This document shows, piece by piece, positions 44,186 through 53,138 of a stretch of 64,000 bases of DNA. The stretch is from Microbacterium sp. SSM24 (GTDB lineage Bacteria > Actinomycetota > Actinomycetes > Actinomycetales > Microbacteriaceae): assembly GCF_025989145.1 (NCBI RefSeq), contig NZ_JAPDNQ010000001.1:1302001-1366000 (forward strand), read 5' to 3'. Positions within the stretch are counted from its first letter, which is position 1, and the number at the start of each line of letters is the position of its first letter. The translations under genes were made by a program, and so were the position numbers. The notes beneath the pieces were generated by a model. It was given only the letters and a program-made list of their open reading frames with translations, searched no databases and was not told where the DNA came from.

Positions 44186-44824
44186 ATGACGACCCCCCTC
44201 GCTCCCCTCGTCCCCAGCGGTGCGGTGCTCGGCGACGAGGTCTACGCCCGACTGGGCGAGGCGATCCTCGACGGCACCCTCGCCCCGGGCGAACGACTGC
44301 GCGATCACGAGCTCGCCGAATGGCTCGGCGTATCGCGCACCCCCGTGCGCGAAGCGCTGCAGCGCCTGGAACGCGTGGGCCTCGTCGAAGTGTCGCCGCA
44401 TCGCTACACGCGCGTGTCGACGCCGAACGACAAGGCCCAGGCCGACACCCTCGAGTTCGTCGCCTATCTCATGGGCAACGCCGCGCGCATGGCGAGCACG
44501 AACGCCACCGATGAGGTGCTCGAGGACGCGATCCGCGAGCTCGACGCGGTGATCGCGGCATCCCGCTTCGACGACTACGCCGAGATGCTGCGCACGAGCC
44601 ACATCTTCTTCGCGAAGCTCACCCGGGCGACGGGGAACGTGGCGATCCTGCGTTTCATGCGAGAGGCCGAGCTCGCGATCCGCCGCAACATCTCGACGTG
44701 GCGTCCGATCATCGAGTGCCCCGTCGGGCGCACCACCGCCTATGAGGGCTTCCGCGAGGCGATGCGCGAGCGCGACGGGGTGCGCGCCGAGGCGCTCCTG
44801 CGGCAGCTCCACGGGCTCACCTGA
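44186..44824 (+). CDS. GntR-family regulator, FadR/FCD subfamily
   Basis: 212 residues. N-terminal winged helix (residues 15-78: DEVYARLGEAILDGTLAPGERLRDHELAEW, split here as one domain) with SRTPVREALQRLERVGLVEV, then an FCD-like helical effector domain (85-205). Such regulators sense organic acids, often of sugar or amino acid breakdown. No metabolic operon is adjacent, so the target is unknown. TACACT sits ten bases before the ATG. Confidence 0.87.
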   Translation: MTTPLAPLVPSGAVLGDEVYARLGEAILDGTLAPGERLRDHELAEWLGVSRTPVREALQRLERVGLVEVSPHRYTRVSTPNDKAQADTLEFVAYLMGNAARMASTNATDEVLEDAIRELDAVIAASRFDDYAEMLRTSHIFFAKLTRATGNVAILRFMREAELAIRRNISTWRPIIECPVGRTTAYEGFREAMRERDGVRAEALLRQLHGLT

Positions 44825-44870
44825 CGGGGACCCCTCGTTCGGTGGCGCACGCGCTCGCTACGGTGTTCGT

Positions 44871-45362
44871 GTGAACCACATCGAGCTGCGCGATCTGGAC
44901 GACGACGACCTCGACGCGATCTTCGAGATGATGCGCGACCCCGAGGGCGTCGCGATGGCTGCTTTCACCGCCGAGGACCCGGACGACCGTCACGCGTTCG
45001 ACGCGTGGATCACACGGCAGCGCGGCGACGACGACGTGCTCTACCAGGTGGTGACGGAGAACGGGGGCTTCGCCGGCACGGCCGCCGTCTTCACGATCGA
45101 CGGGGACCGCGAGGTCAGCTTCTGGATCGCCCGCCACGCCTGGAACCGCGGCGTCGCCACCGCCGCGCTGCGTCTGCTCGTGTCGCGCGAGGCGGTGCGC
45201 CCGCTGTTCGCGCGGGCCGCCGAGCACAACCTCGCATCGGTGGCGGTGCTGCGGCACTCCGGGTTCACCGAGGTCTCCCGCAACGTCGCGTACGCCCCGG
45301 GCCTCGGCCGCGAGGTCGAAGAAGGAGTCTTCGTGCTGCTTCCCGCGCTCGACGGGGCGTGA
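44871..45362 (+). CDS. GNAT-family N-acetyltransferase
   Basis: 163 residues, RimJ-like GNAT fold: MRDPEGVAMAAF, VSFWIARHAWNRGVATAALR (acetyl-CoA loop, here N-R-G-V-A) and NLASVAVLRHSGFTEVS. It transfers an acetyl group to an amine; the target is unknown. The GTG start is supported by TACGGT at 44859-44864, six bases upstream. The terminator follows four bases after the stop. Confidence 0.87.
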   Translation: MNHIELRDLDDDDLDAIFEMMRDPEGVAMAAFTAEDPDDRHAFDAWITRQRGDDDVLYQVVTENGGFAGTAAVFTIDGDREVSFWIARHAWNRGVATAALRLLVSREAVRPLFARAAEHNLASVAVLRHSGFTEVSRNVAYAPGLGREVEEGVFVLLPALDGA

Positions 45363-45365
45363 AAA

Positions 45366-45395
45366 GAAGAAGGCCCCCTTCCGGGGGCCTTCTTC
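45366..45395 (+). terminator. Intrinsic terminator hairpin
   Basis: GAAGAAGGCCCCC and GGGGGCCTTCTTC make a perfect 13 bp stem with a TTCC loop, directly after the GNAT gene. The run of A before and T/C after allows use from both sides; it also faces the tRNA-Leu 3' end. Confidence 0.85.
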
Positions 45396-45402
45396 CGCGC
45401 TG

Positions 45403-45486
45403 TGCGCGAGGGGGGAGTTGAACCCCCACGCCCTTTCGGGCACTGGCACCTGAAGCCAGCGCGTCTGCCTATTCCGCCACTCGCGC
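45403..45486 (-). tRNA. tRNA-Leu (CAG)
   Basis: Class II tRNA of 84 bases: acceptor GCGCGAG/CTCGCGC, anticodon stem CTGGC/GCCAG with loop TTCAGGT (anticodon CAG), a long variable arm (TGCCCGAAAGGGCG) and a T arm with GGTTCAACTCC. CCA is not encoded. Confidence 0.95.
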
Positions 45487-45833
45487 GAGCCGCGGCATCC
45501 GAAAACACCGCGAAACTCAACTTGCCGAGGATATCACGCGCCGCGCGAGCACCCGAACGCAGGAGATATCCGGTGCGCAGGACGGATGCCGGCCGAAACC
45601 TCCTGCGCACCGGAGATCTCCTGCCGAGCGGACTGTGCCCTCGCGCCGCGCCGCCGTCCGAACCCAGGAGATCGCGGCTTCCACAGGACGAGACCGTGCC
45701 GAATTCTCCTGCACAACCCCGGAACTCCTGTGCAACGGGGATGCCGGGCGGCCGACTTCGGAAAGCGGTCCACCGGCATTACAGACTGTGCAATTAGCAT
45801 GTACCAACCGGCACCCCCCGTCCGAGGAGCCCA
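45487..45833. other. 347-base region before fhaA with CAGGAG/CTCCTG repeats
   Basis: It contains the inverted repeat at 45560-45623 and further CAGGAG or CTCCTG words up to about 45730. Promoter elements for the fhaA operon should be near TAGCAT at about 45795. No gene is supported; frames in both directions lack start signals. Confidence 0.6.
45560..45623. repeat. Long inverted repeat (23 bp arms)
   Basis: Arms 45560-45582 and 45601-45623 match in 22 of 23 positions (left arm begins CAGGAGATATCCGG). The loop is 18 bases. Related half-sites (CCCAGGAGATC, GAATTCTCCTGC, GAACTCCTGTGC) follow over the next 110 bases, so the region looks like a cluster of one palindromic repeat family. Confidence 0.75.
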
Positions 45834-46580
45834 GTGGGACTACTTGACAGCTTCGAGAAAGGTCTCGAGCGCGCAGTGAACAGCGCGTTCGCGAAGACCT
45901 TCCGCAGCGGCATCCAACCCGTCGAGATCGCCTCCGCCCTGCGCAGCGAGCTCGACAAGAAGGCTGCCGTGGTGAGCCGCGACCGCATCCTCACGCCGAA
46001 TACGTTCGTCGTGCGCCTGTCGCCTGCCGACGACGAGAAGATGGCCGCGATCGGCGATGCGCTGATCGACGAGCTCGACACGCTGGTGCACAAGCACGCC
46101 AAGAAGCAGGGCTACTCGTTCGCCGGGCCGGTCACGATCGCGCTGCAGCGGGACGAGCAGGTTTCGACCGGCACCCTCCGGGTGGACTCCTCGACCGCGC
46201 AGGGCGGCCGGGTGTCGTGGCGGGGCGTCGTCGACATCGAGGGCAAGCGGCATCCGCTGGTCAAGGGCCGCACGGTCATCGGCCGCGGCAGCGATGCGGA
46301 CATCACGATCTCGGATGCCGGCACCAGCCGCCGGCACGTCGAGATCCTGTGGGACGGCGAGCGCGCGATGGTCCGCGACCTGAAGTCGACGAACGGCACG
46401 ATGCTCGACGGCCGCAAGGTGGGAGAGGCGGTGCTTCCGCCCGACTCCACGGTGACCATCGGCCGCACCGACATCGTGTTCCACGTGGTCGCGCAGGCTG
46501 CGACGCCGCCGCGCCCGACGATGTCGGCCCAGGACGCCACGCGAGCCTACGACCTGCGCGACGGAGGTCCTCTGGCATGA
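45834..46580 (+). CDS. fhaA: FHA-domain protein FhaA (DUF3662 plus FHA)
   Basis: 248 residues. N-terminal DUF3662 (residues 1-115, LLDSFEKGLERAVNSAFAKTF), a short linker, then an FHA domain (about 140-230) with RTVIGRGSDADITI, SRRHVEI and KSTNGT. FHA reads phospho-Thr, so it takes signals from PknA/PknB; in mycobacteria it tunes cell-wall synthesis. The linker is shorter than in M. tuberculosis FhaA. GTG start, GAGGAG four bases upstream. First gene of the cluster. Confidence 0.93.
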   Translation: MGLLDSFEKGLERAVNSAFAKTFRSGIQPVEIASALRSELDKKAAVVSRDRILTPNTFVVRLSPADDEKMAAIGDALIDELDTLVHKHAKKQGYSFAGPVTIALQRDEQVSTGTLRVDSSTAQGGRVSWRGVVDIEGKRHPLVKGRTVIGRGSDADITISDAGTSRRHVEILWDGERAMVRDLKSTNGTMLDGRKVGEAVLPPDSTVTIGRTDIVFHVVAQAATPPRPTMSAQDATRAYDLRDGGPLA

Positions 46581-47122
46581 GCGAACTCACCCTGCTCCTC
46601 CTGCGCATCGGCTTCCTCGTCCTGATGTGGGCGTTCGTGTTCGCCGTCGTCTACTCGTTGCGGGCGGACCTGTTCGGCGTGAAGGTGCGCCGGATGCCGG
46701 AGGCCGCACCCGCGGCGGCCGCACCCGCGGCATCCGCGGCGGCCTCACGCGCCGGCGCCACCGCACCCGTCGCACCCGCGGCGGCCCCCGCCCCGGCGGC
46801 AGGACCGAAGGGCGGACCGGCCACCGCCGACGCGGTCTCGCGCATCGTGATCACGAGCGGACCGAAGGCCGGCATCGAGCTGCCGCTCGGCACCGAGCCC
46901 CTCACGATCGGCCGCTCGAGCGAGTCCGCGCTCGTCATCCGCGACGACTACACCTCGAGCCACCATGCCCGCCTCGTGCTGTGGGGCGACCAGTGGATGA
47001 TCCAGGACCTCGACTCCACCAACGGCACCTGGCACGACGGCTCCCGTGTGACCGCTCCGGCCCCCGTGACGATCGGTGCCCCGATCAAGGTCGGCGCCAC
47101 GACCTTCGAGCTGCGGAAGTAG
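46577..47122 (+). CDS. fhaB: FHA-domain protein FhaB (FipA)
   Basis: 181 residues: one N-terminal membrane helix (residues 5-28), an Ala/Pro-rich linker, and an FHA domain (about 88-180) with TIGRSSESALVI, SSHHARLVLW and DSTNGTWHDG. It links the kinase pathway to cell division (FtsZ/FtsQ in mycobacteria). The ATG overlaps the fhaA stop. Confidence 0.93.
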   Translation: MSELTLLLLRIGFLVLMWAFVFAVVYSLRADLFGVKVRRMPEAAPAAAAPAASAAASRAGATAPVAPAAAPAPAAGPKGGPATADAVSRIVITSGPKAGIELPLGTEPLTIGRSSESALVIRDDYTSSHHARLVLWGDQWMIQDLDSTNGTWHDGSRVTAPAPVTIGAPIKVGATTFELRK

Positions 47123-47140
47123 CGGGCGGACCCACCACCT

Positions 47141-48379
47141 ATGGTCTTCCAGGGCTCGAGCGTCGCCATCTCGCACACCGGCAAGGTGCGCTCCAACAAC
47201 CAGGACTCCGGTTACGCCGGATCGAACCTGTTCGTCGTGGCCGACGGCATGGGCGGCCACGCCGGCGGCGACGTCGCGTCGAGTCTGGCGATCGCCCGAC
47301 TGCAGAGTCTCGACCGACCGTACGAGTCGACGGCGGCGGCCGAGCGGGAGCTTCGCGACGCGATAGCGGATGCCGCCACCCAACTGATCGACACGGTCGA
47401 CGACCGCCCGGAGCTGGCGGGCATGGGCACGACCGTGAGCGCGCTGATCATGGTCGACGACTACGCGGTGATCGCCCACATCGGCGACTCGCGCATCTAC
47501 CTCTTCCGCGACGGCGCCCTCACCCAGATCACGACCGACCACACGTTCGTGCAGCGCCTGGTCGACTCCGGCCGCATCACGCCCGAGGAAGCCAGGTACC
47601 ACCCGCGCCGGTCCGTGCTGATGCGCGTGCTCGGCGACATGGACCCCGATCCCGAGCTCGACACGTTCATCATGCCGACGCAGCCGGGCGACCGGTGGCT
47701 GCTCTGCTCGGACGGGCTCTCCGGGGTCGTCGACGACCCGCACACGGCCAAGGCGCTCGCGCTCGGCCTGGCACCCGGCCGCACCGCCGACATCCTGCTC
47801 AAGCAGGCGCTGGACGGCGGCGCCCCCGACAACGTCACGATCGTCCTGGTCGACGTCGGAGGACAGCATCCGATCTTCTCGGGCACGCCCACCGTGGTCG
47901 GCTCGGCCTCCAACCCGATCGGAATCGAGGTCCCGGCCGCGCGCCCGGGGCGCACGAGCTGGCTCCACCCCAACCGTCAGGCCGCGAACGAGCCGACGCA
48001 TTTCGAGCCGGCCGCCGAGTTCCTCGAGGAGCTCATCGAGGAGGACCGCCGCCGTGTGCGTCGCCGCCGCATCGGCTGGATCGCGGGTGTCGTGCTGGTG
48101 CTCGCGATCCTCGCCGGTGCGCTGTGGGTCGGGTACCAGTGGACCCAGACCCGCTACTACGTGGGCGCCGACGAAGACACGGTGGTGATCTTCCAGGGCG
48201 TGCAGCAGAACATCGGCCCGATCTCGCTCTCGACCCCGTACGAGGACACCGAGATCCCCCTCGACTCGCTGCCCGAGTTCGCGCGGGCGACCGTCGAGGG
48301 CACCATCTCTGCAAGCTCCCTCTCAGACGCCCGCCGTATCGTCGCGACCATCGTCGAGACCTCGGGAGGAGGCGGATGA
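47141..48379 (+). CDS. pstP: PP2C-type Ser/Thr phosphatase PstP
   Basis: 412 residues. PP2C domain (1-240) with metal-binding Asp in NNQDSGY, VVADGMGGHAGGD, AHIGDSRIYLFRDG, LCSDGLSGVV and GGAPDNVTIVLVD. A linker, one membrane helix (about 308-328) and a small outer domain follow. It removes phosphate from PknA/PknB targets. It is 18 bases behind fhaB and coupled to rodA by ATGA. Confidence 0.95.
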   Translation: MVFQGSSVAISHTGKVRSNNQDSGYAGSNLFVVADGMGGHAGGDVASSLAIARLQSLDRPYESTAAAERELRDAIADAATQLIDTVDDRPELAGMGTTVSALIMVDDYAVIAHIGDSRIYLFRDGALTQITTDHTFVQRLVDSGRITPEEARYHPRRSVLMRVLGDMDPDPELDTFIMPTQPGDRWLLCSDGLSGVVDDPHTAKALALGLAPGRTADILLKQALDGGAPDNVTIVLVDVGGQHPIFSGTPTVVGSASNPIGIEVPAARPGRTSWLHPNRQAANEPTHFEPAAEFLEELIEEDRRRVRRRRIGWIAGVVLVLAILAGALWVGYQWTQTRYYVGADEDTVVIFQGVQQNIGPISLSTPYEDTEIPLDSLPEFARATVEGTISASSLSDARRIVATIVETSGGGG

Positions 48380-49776
48380 GCGGCCCCACGAGCACGGCGA
48401 CCGAGCCCGTCTCCACCGACACCGCAGTGCTGCGTGCGCTGCGGCGCATCCGCGTGCCGCAGACGCAGCGCAACCGCGAACTCGGGCTGCTGGTCTTCGC
48501 CTTCGCGATCAACGGGTCGGCGGTGGCGCTCGTCCAGCTCGGGGCGCTCGGCGCGATCGACTGGACGTTCCTCGTCTACTGCGGCGGGCTGACCGCCCTG
48601 GTGGTCGCCCTTCACATCGTTCTGCGCCTGCGAGCGCGCGACGCCGACCCCTTCGTCGTGCCGATCGCCACGCTGCTGACCGGTCTGGGCCTCGCGATGA
48701 TCTACCGCATCGACATCGCCCGCGAGCGGCACGGCTGGGAGGCCTTCTCCACCCGGCAGCTCGCCTGGGCGGCGATCGCGCTGGTCCTCGCGATCGCGGT
48801 CGTCCTGCTGCTGCGCAACTACCGGGTGCTGTTCCGCTACACGTACATCTTCGGGTTCATCGGCATCGCGCTCCTGGTCCTCCCGATCGTCCCCGGACTG
48901 GGGACCGACGCGAATGCCGACGTGTGGGTGTCGCTCGGCTTCTTCAGCTTCCAGCCCGGCGAGCTCGCCAAGATCTCACTCGCGATCTTCTTCGCCGGCT
49001 ATCTGGTGCGCACGCGGGAGAGCCTCAGCTCCGTCGGCACCCGGTTCCTCGGGGTCACGTGGCCGCGCGCGCGCGAGCTCGGCCCGCTGCTCGTGCTCTG
49101 GCTCATCTCGCTCGGCATCATCGTGATGCAACGCGATCTCGGCACCGGCCTGCTCATCTTCGGCATGTTCGTCGCGATGCTCTACGTCGCCACCGGCAAG
49201 ACGAGCTGGGTGCTCATCGGCGTGACTCTCGCGGCCGCCGGAGCCCTCATCGCGTCGCAGGTGCTGTCGTACGTCAACGGACGGTTCACGAACTGGCTGG
49301 ATGCCTTCAATCCGGCCGTCATCGACGCCAACGGCGGCAGCTATCAACTCGTGCAGGGCATCTTCGGCCTCGCGCAGGGCGGGCTGATCGGCACCGGCCT
49401 CGGCCAAGGCCGTCCGTACCTGACGCCCGTCTCGGAGAGCGACTACATCCTGCCCGCGCTCGGCGAGGAGCTCGGCTTGATCGGCGTCTTCGCGATCCTG
49501 TGCCTCTACATGGTCTTCACGAGCCGCGGCATCCGCATCGGCCTCGCCGGCCAGGACGACTTCGGCAAGCTGCTCGCCACCGGCCTCTCGTTCACGATCG
49601 CCCTGCAGGTGTTCATCATGGTCGGCGGCGTCACGCGCATCATCCCCCTCACGGGCCTCACGACACCGTTCCTCGCTGCCGGCGGATCGTCGCTGGTCGC
49701 GAACTGGATCATCGTCGCTCTGCTGCTGCGGATCTCGGATGCCGTACGCAGCCGCCCCCGGGTGGTGATCGGCTGA
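48376..49776 (+). CDS. rodA: SEDS glycosyltransferase RodA/FtsW
   Basis: 466 residues, about ten helices plus a polar N-terminus. SEDS marks: FSFQPGELAKISLAIFFAGYL, MQRDLGTGLLIFG, LTPVSESDYILPALGEELGL and LTTPFLAAGGSSLVAN. It polymerises lipid II into glycan for elongation, with the class B PBP encoded next. Its stop is separated from pbpA by 81 bases that stay open in the same frame. Confidence 0.94.
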   Translation: MSGPTSTATEPVSTDTAVLRALRRIRVPQTQRNRELGLLVFAFAINGSAVALVQLGALGAIDWTFLVYCGGLTALVVALHIVLRLRARDADPFVVPIATLLTGLGLAMIYRIDIARERHGWEAFSTRQLAWAAIALVLAIAVVLLLRNYRVLFRYTYIFGFIGIALLVLPIVPGLGTDANADVWVSLGFFSFQPGELAKISLAIFFAGYLVRTRESLSSVGTRFLGVTWPRARELGPLLVLWLISLGIIVMQRDLGTGLLIFGMFVAMLYVATGKTSWVLIGVTLAAAGALIASQVLSYVNGRFTNWLDAFNPAVIDANGGSYQLVQGIFGLAQGGLIGTGLGQGRPYLTPVSESDYILPALGEELGLIGVFAILCLYMVFTSRGIRIGLAGQDDFGKLLATGLSFTIALQVFIMVGGVTRIIPLTGLTTPFLAAGGSSLVANWIIVALLLRISDAVRSRPRVVIG

Positions 49777-49857
49777 CATGACGAAGGCCCTCCGATACCG
49801 CCGCTGCGCCGCCTGCTCAGGAACCGCCTCACCCGACGCCGTGGGGAGGTGCGCGTC

Positions 49858-51321
49858 ATGACGAAAGAACTCAGGCGCCTCAGCATCCTGATGCTGGTGA
49901 TGTTCCTCGCGCTGTTCGGCTCGACGAGCTGGATCCAGGTGGTCAACGCCGAGGAGCTCGCGGAGAACCCCCGCAATACGCGAGCGCTCTACGACTCGTT
50001 CGAGGTTCAGCGCGGCTCGATCATCGCGAGCGGCACGGCCATCGCCTCATCCGTGCCGTCGAACGACGTCTACAGCTGGCAGCGGGTCTACACCGAGCCC
50101 GACATGTGGGCACCCGTGACCGGCTACATCAATCCGGCCCTCGGCCGTGAAGCGGGAACCGGCATCGAGCAGGCGATGAACTCGTACCTCAGCGGCTTCG
50201 CCGGGTCGCAGTTCCTGTCGCGCATCGAGCGCATCTTCACGGGCCAGCCTCCGCGAGGCTCCAACGTCGTGCTGACCCTGGATGCCACGGTGCAGCGCGC
50301 CGCGTACGAGGCTCTCGGCGACCTGCAGGGCGGGGTGATCGCGATCGAGCCGTCGACCGGCCGCGTGCTCGCGATGGTGACGAGTCCGAGCTACGACACG
50401 AACCTGCTCGCCTCGCACAACACCGAAGAGGTGAACGCCGCCTACGACACGCTCGTGGCCGACCCGGGCAAGCCGCTGTCGAACCGCGCCATCGCGGGCG
50501 ATCTGAACCCGCCCGGCTCGACCTTCAAGCTCGTCGTCGCCTCGGCCGCTCTCGCGTCGGGCGACTACACGCCCGAGTCGACGATCCCGAACCCGGCGAG
50601 TTACACGCTCCCCGGCTCCAGCGCGGTCATCTACAACGACACCCGCGGCACGTGCGGCCCCGGTGCGACCGTCACGATCGCCGACGCACTGCGACTGAGC
50701 TGCAACATCCCGATGGCTCAGCTCGCCGTGGAGCTGGGCGACACCGCGATCCGCGAGGAGGCGGAGAAGTACGGCTTCAACTCCTCCTTCGAGATGCCGC
50801 TGGTCTCGACGCCGTCGAGCTACCCGCGCGCACTCGACGACGCGCAGACCGCTCTGACCGGGTTCGGTCAGGGCCAGGTGATCGCCACGCCCCTGCAGAT
50901 GGCGATGGTGTCGGCGGGGATCGCGAACGGCGGAGTGGTGATGAGCCCGCGGATGGTCGACCGCGTGATCGGTCCGGACCTGTCGGTGCAGGAGGTCTTC
51001 GAGGATGTCGAATTCCGGCGGGCCCTCGACCAGGAACTCGCCGACCAGATGGTCGCGATGATGGTCGCGAATGTCAGTGAGGGCATCGCGACGGGTGCAA
51101 GAATAGACGGCGTCGACGTGGCCGGGAAGACCGGTACTGCGGAGAACGGTCCCAACCAGCCGTACACGCTGTGGTTCACCGGGTTCGCGCCCGCGGACAA
51201 CCCACAGGTCGCCGTCGCCGTCGTCGTGGAGGACGGCGGCGGGCAAGGGCAGTCGGGCAGCAGCAATGTCATCGCTGCTCCCATCGCAAAGAAGGTCATG
51301 GAGGCGGTGCTGGGCAGATGA
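49858..51321 (+). CDS. pbpA: Class B penicillin-binding protein PbpA
   Basis: 487 residues. Signal anchor at residues 8-28, a short pedestal, then the transpeptidase domain with SxxK as STFK, SxN as SCN and KTG in AGKTGTAE. It cross-links peptidoglycan together with the SEDS protein upstream. The ATG at 49858 is favoured over the GTG at 49849 because GGGGAGG (49843-49849) is eight bases before it. The stop overlaps the next kinase gene (ATGA). Confidence 0.94.
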   Translation: MTKELRRLSILMLVMFLALFGSTSWIQVVNAEELAENPRNTRALYDSFEVQRGSIIASGTAIASSVPSNDVYSWQRVYTEPDMWAPVTGYINPALGREAGTGIEQAMNSYLSGFAGSQFLSRIERIFTGQPPRGSNVVLTLDATVQRAAYEALGDLQGGVIAIEPSTGRVLAMVTSPSYDTNLLASHNTEEVNAAYDTLVADPGKPLSNRAIAGDLNPPGSTFKLVVASAALASGDYTPESTIPNPASYTLPGSSAVIYNDTRGTCGPGATVTIADALRLSCNIPMAQLAVELGDTAIREEAEKYGFNSSFEMPLVSTPSSYPRALDDAQTALTGFGQGQVIATPLQMAMVSAGIANGGVVMSPRMVDRVIGPDLSVQEVFEDVEFRRALDQELADQMVAMMVANVSEGIATGARIDGVDVAGKTGTAENGPNQPYTLWFTGFAPADNPQVAVAVVVEDGGGQGQSGSSNVIAAPIAKKVMEAVLGR

Positions 51322-53039
51322 GACCGACGCAGGGTGTGACCTTCGGCGGCCGCTACGAGCTTGATTCGCGGATCGCGATCGGCGGCATGGGCGAGGTGTG
51401 GGAAGCGACCGATCACGTCATCGGACGAACGGTCGCGATCAAGATCCTCAAAGACGAGTACATGGGAGACCCCGGGTTCCTGGAGCGCTTCCGCGCAGAG
51501 GCCCGGCACGCAGCACTCGTCAACCACGAGGGCATCGCGAGCGTCTTCGACTACGGCGAGGAGAACGGCAGCGCGTTCCTCGTCATGGAGCTCGTGCCCG
51601 GCGAGGCGCTCTCAACGATCCTCGAGCGCGACGGTGCTCTGTCGACCGACAAGACCCTCGACATCGTCGCCCAGACCTCGGCCGCCCTCCAGGCGGCGCA
51701 TGCCGCAGGGCTGGTCCACCGTGACATCAAGCCGGGCAATCTGCTGATCACCCCCGACGGTCGCGTGAAGATCACCGACTTCGGCATCGCGCGCATCGCC
51801 GACCAGGTGCCGCTGACGGCAACCGGTCAGGTCATGGGCACCGTGCAGTACCTGTCGCCCGAGCAGGCGTCCGGGCACCCGGCATCCCCCGCGACCGACA
51901 CCTACTCGCTGGGCATCGTGGCGTACGAATCGCTCGCCGGGAAGCGCCCGTTCACGGGCGAATCGCAGGTCGCGATCGCGATGGCGCAGATCAACGAGCA
52001 GCCGCCTCCCCTGCCGCCCACGGTCGCCGTTCCCGTGCAGAACCTCGTCATGGCGATGATCGCGAAGAAGCCCGAGGAGCGCCCGGCCTCTGCCGCCGCG
52101 GTCGCGCGGGCGGCGACGGCTCTGCGGCGCGGCGATGTCGCGGCCGCCGCGGCAGCCGTTCCCGCGATCGCCGGCGGTGCCGCCGCCGGCGACGACATGA
52201 CGCAGCTGCTCACGTCCGGCGCAGACACCTCGGCCGCCACACGCGTGCTGCCCGCAGCCGGCGCTGCCGGCGAGGAGGTCGTCGACGGGGACGGGGCCGA
52301 GAAGAAGAAGCGCAGTCCGTGGACGTGGCCGCTCATCGCGCTCATCGTGCTGCTCGTGCTCGTTCTCGGCGGAACGATCTGGGCGCTCATCGCGAATCAG
52401 GACGGGGGCGATCCGAAGCCGTCCACCAGCACGACGTCCGCGTCGCCCACGCCGTCGAACACGCCGTCGCCCACCGAGACCACCGAGGAGCGCGTCGACG
52501 TCACCGCACTCGGCCTCACCGGAAAGACGTGTGCCGACGCACGCGCGCTCGTCGAGGGCGCCGATCTCGTGGCGAACTGCGTCGCGGGAAACGCGGCCCC
52601 GACGGCAGGAGAGCAGGACCTCGTCTACGACGTGAACCCCACCGGCCGTGTTCCCCTCGGAACCACGATCAACCTCACGTACTACGGACCGCAGGTGGCC
52701 ATGCCCGCACCGACCGCGCCGACCTTCACCGACGCGACCGTGGCACCGGGCGGAACGATCCAGGTCAACTGGGGCACCTACACCTGCCCCGCCGGCGAGG
52801 GCTCGGTCAGCGCGTACAACCTGACCGCGACCAACGGCACTTTCGCCAACGGCCAGTCCACCGCCGCGTTCGCGCAGGGCGACCGGTCGGCACAGGTCAC
52901 GGTGCCGAGCACGGCGACCGGGAATGTCGTCGTGAGCTACACGGTGACCTGCACGGGCGGCCCGTCCGGCGATCGCACGTCCGGCGCATCGCCCGAGGCG
53001 ACCGTGCCGATCCAGGCGGCCGACGACACCGACGGCTGA
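51318..53039 (+). CDS. pknA: Ser/Thr protein kinase, PknA-like, with a PASTA-like and a beta-sandwich domain outside
   Basis: 573 residues. Kinase domain 12-275: AIGGMGEVWEA, VAIKIL, HRDIKPGNLL, DFGIARIA and GTVQYLSPEQ. An Ala-rich juxtamembrane region, one helix (about 335-358), a Ser/Thr/Pro linker, a single PASTA-like domain (about 395-455) and a C-terminal beta-rich domain (FTDATVAPGGTIQVNWGTY onward) with cysteines follow. Mycobacterial PknA has no PASTA, so the outer part is unusual; position in the operon supports the PknA role. Confidence 0.87.
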   Translation: MRPTQGVTFGGRYELDSRIAIGGMGEVWEATDHVIGRTVAIKILKDEYMGDPGFLERFRAEARHAALVNHEGIASVFDYGEENGSAFLVMELVPGEALSTILERDGALSTDKTLDIVAQTSAALQAAHAAGLVHRDIKPGNLLITPDGRVKITDFGIARIADQVPLTATGQVMGTVQYLSPEQASGHPASPATDTYSLGIVAYESLAGKRPFTGESQVAIAMAQINEQPPPLPPTVAVPVQNLVMAMIAKKPEERPASAAAVARAATALRRGDVAAAAAAVPAIAGGAAAGDDMTQLLTSGADTSAATRVLPAAGAAGEEVVDGDGAEKKKRSPWTWPLIALIVLLVLVLGGTIWALIANQDGGDPKPSTSTTSASPTPSNTPSPTETTEERVDVTALGLTGKTCADARALVEGADLVANCVAGNAAPTAGEQDLVYDVNPTGRVPLGTTINLTYYGPQVAMPAPTAPTFTDATVAPGGTIQVNWGTYTCPAGEGSVSAYNLTATNGTFANGQSTAAFAQGDRSAQVTVPSTATGNVVVSYTVTCTGGPSGDRTSGASPEATVPIQAADDTDG

Positions 53040-53057
53040 ACACGGTTCCCGACAGCA

Positions 53058-53103
53058 CGAGCGGGGATGAGTCGGCAGGTTGCCTGTCACTCGTCCCCGC
53101 TCG
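53058..53103 (+). terminator. Terminator or attenuator hairpin between the two kinase genes
   Basis: CGAGCGGGGATGAGT pairs with ACTCGTCCCCGCTCG (one G-T wobble), enclosing a smaller stem CAGG/CCTG. It sits between the PknA-like gene and pknB and is followed by TAGTCT (53106-53111), a -10 candidate for pknB. Confidence 0.75.
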
Positions 53104-53138
53104 GCTAGTCTGGCAGTTGTTCCATTCCAGGAGAGACT

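Noticed and set aside
49778..49861. 27-codon frame between rodA and pbpA as a gene
   Set aside because: No ribosome site of its own and no protein-like pattern; kept only as a remark.
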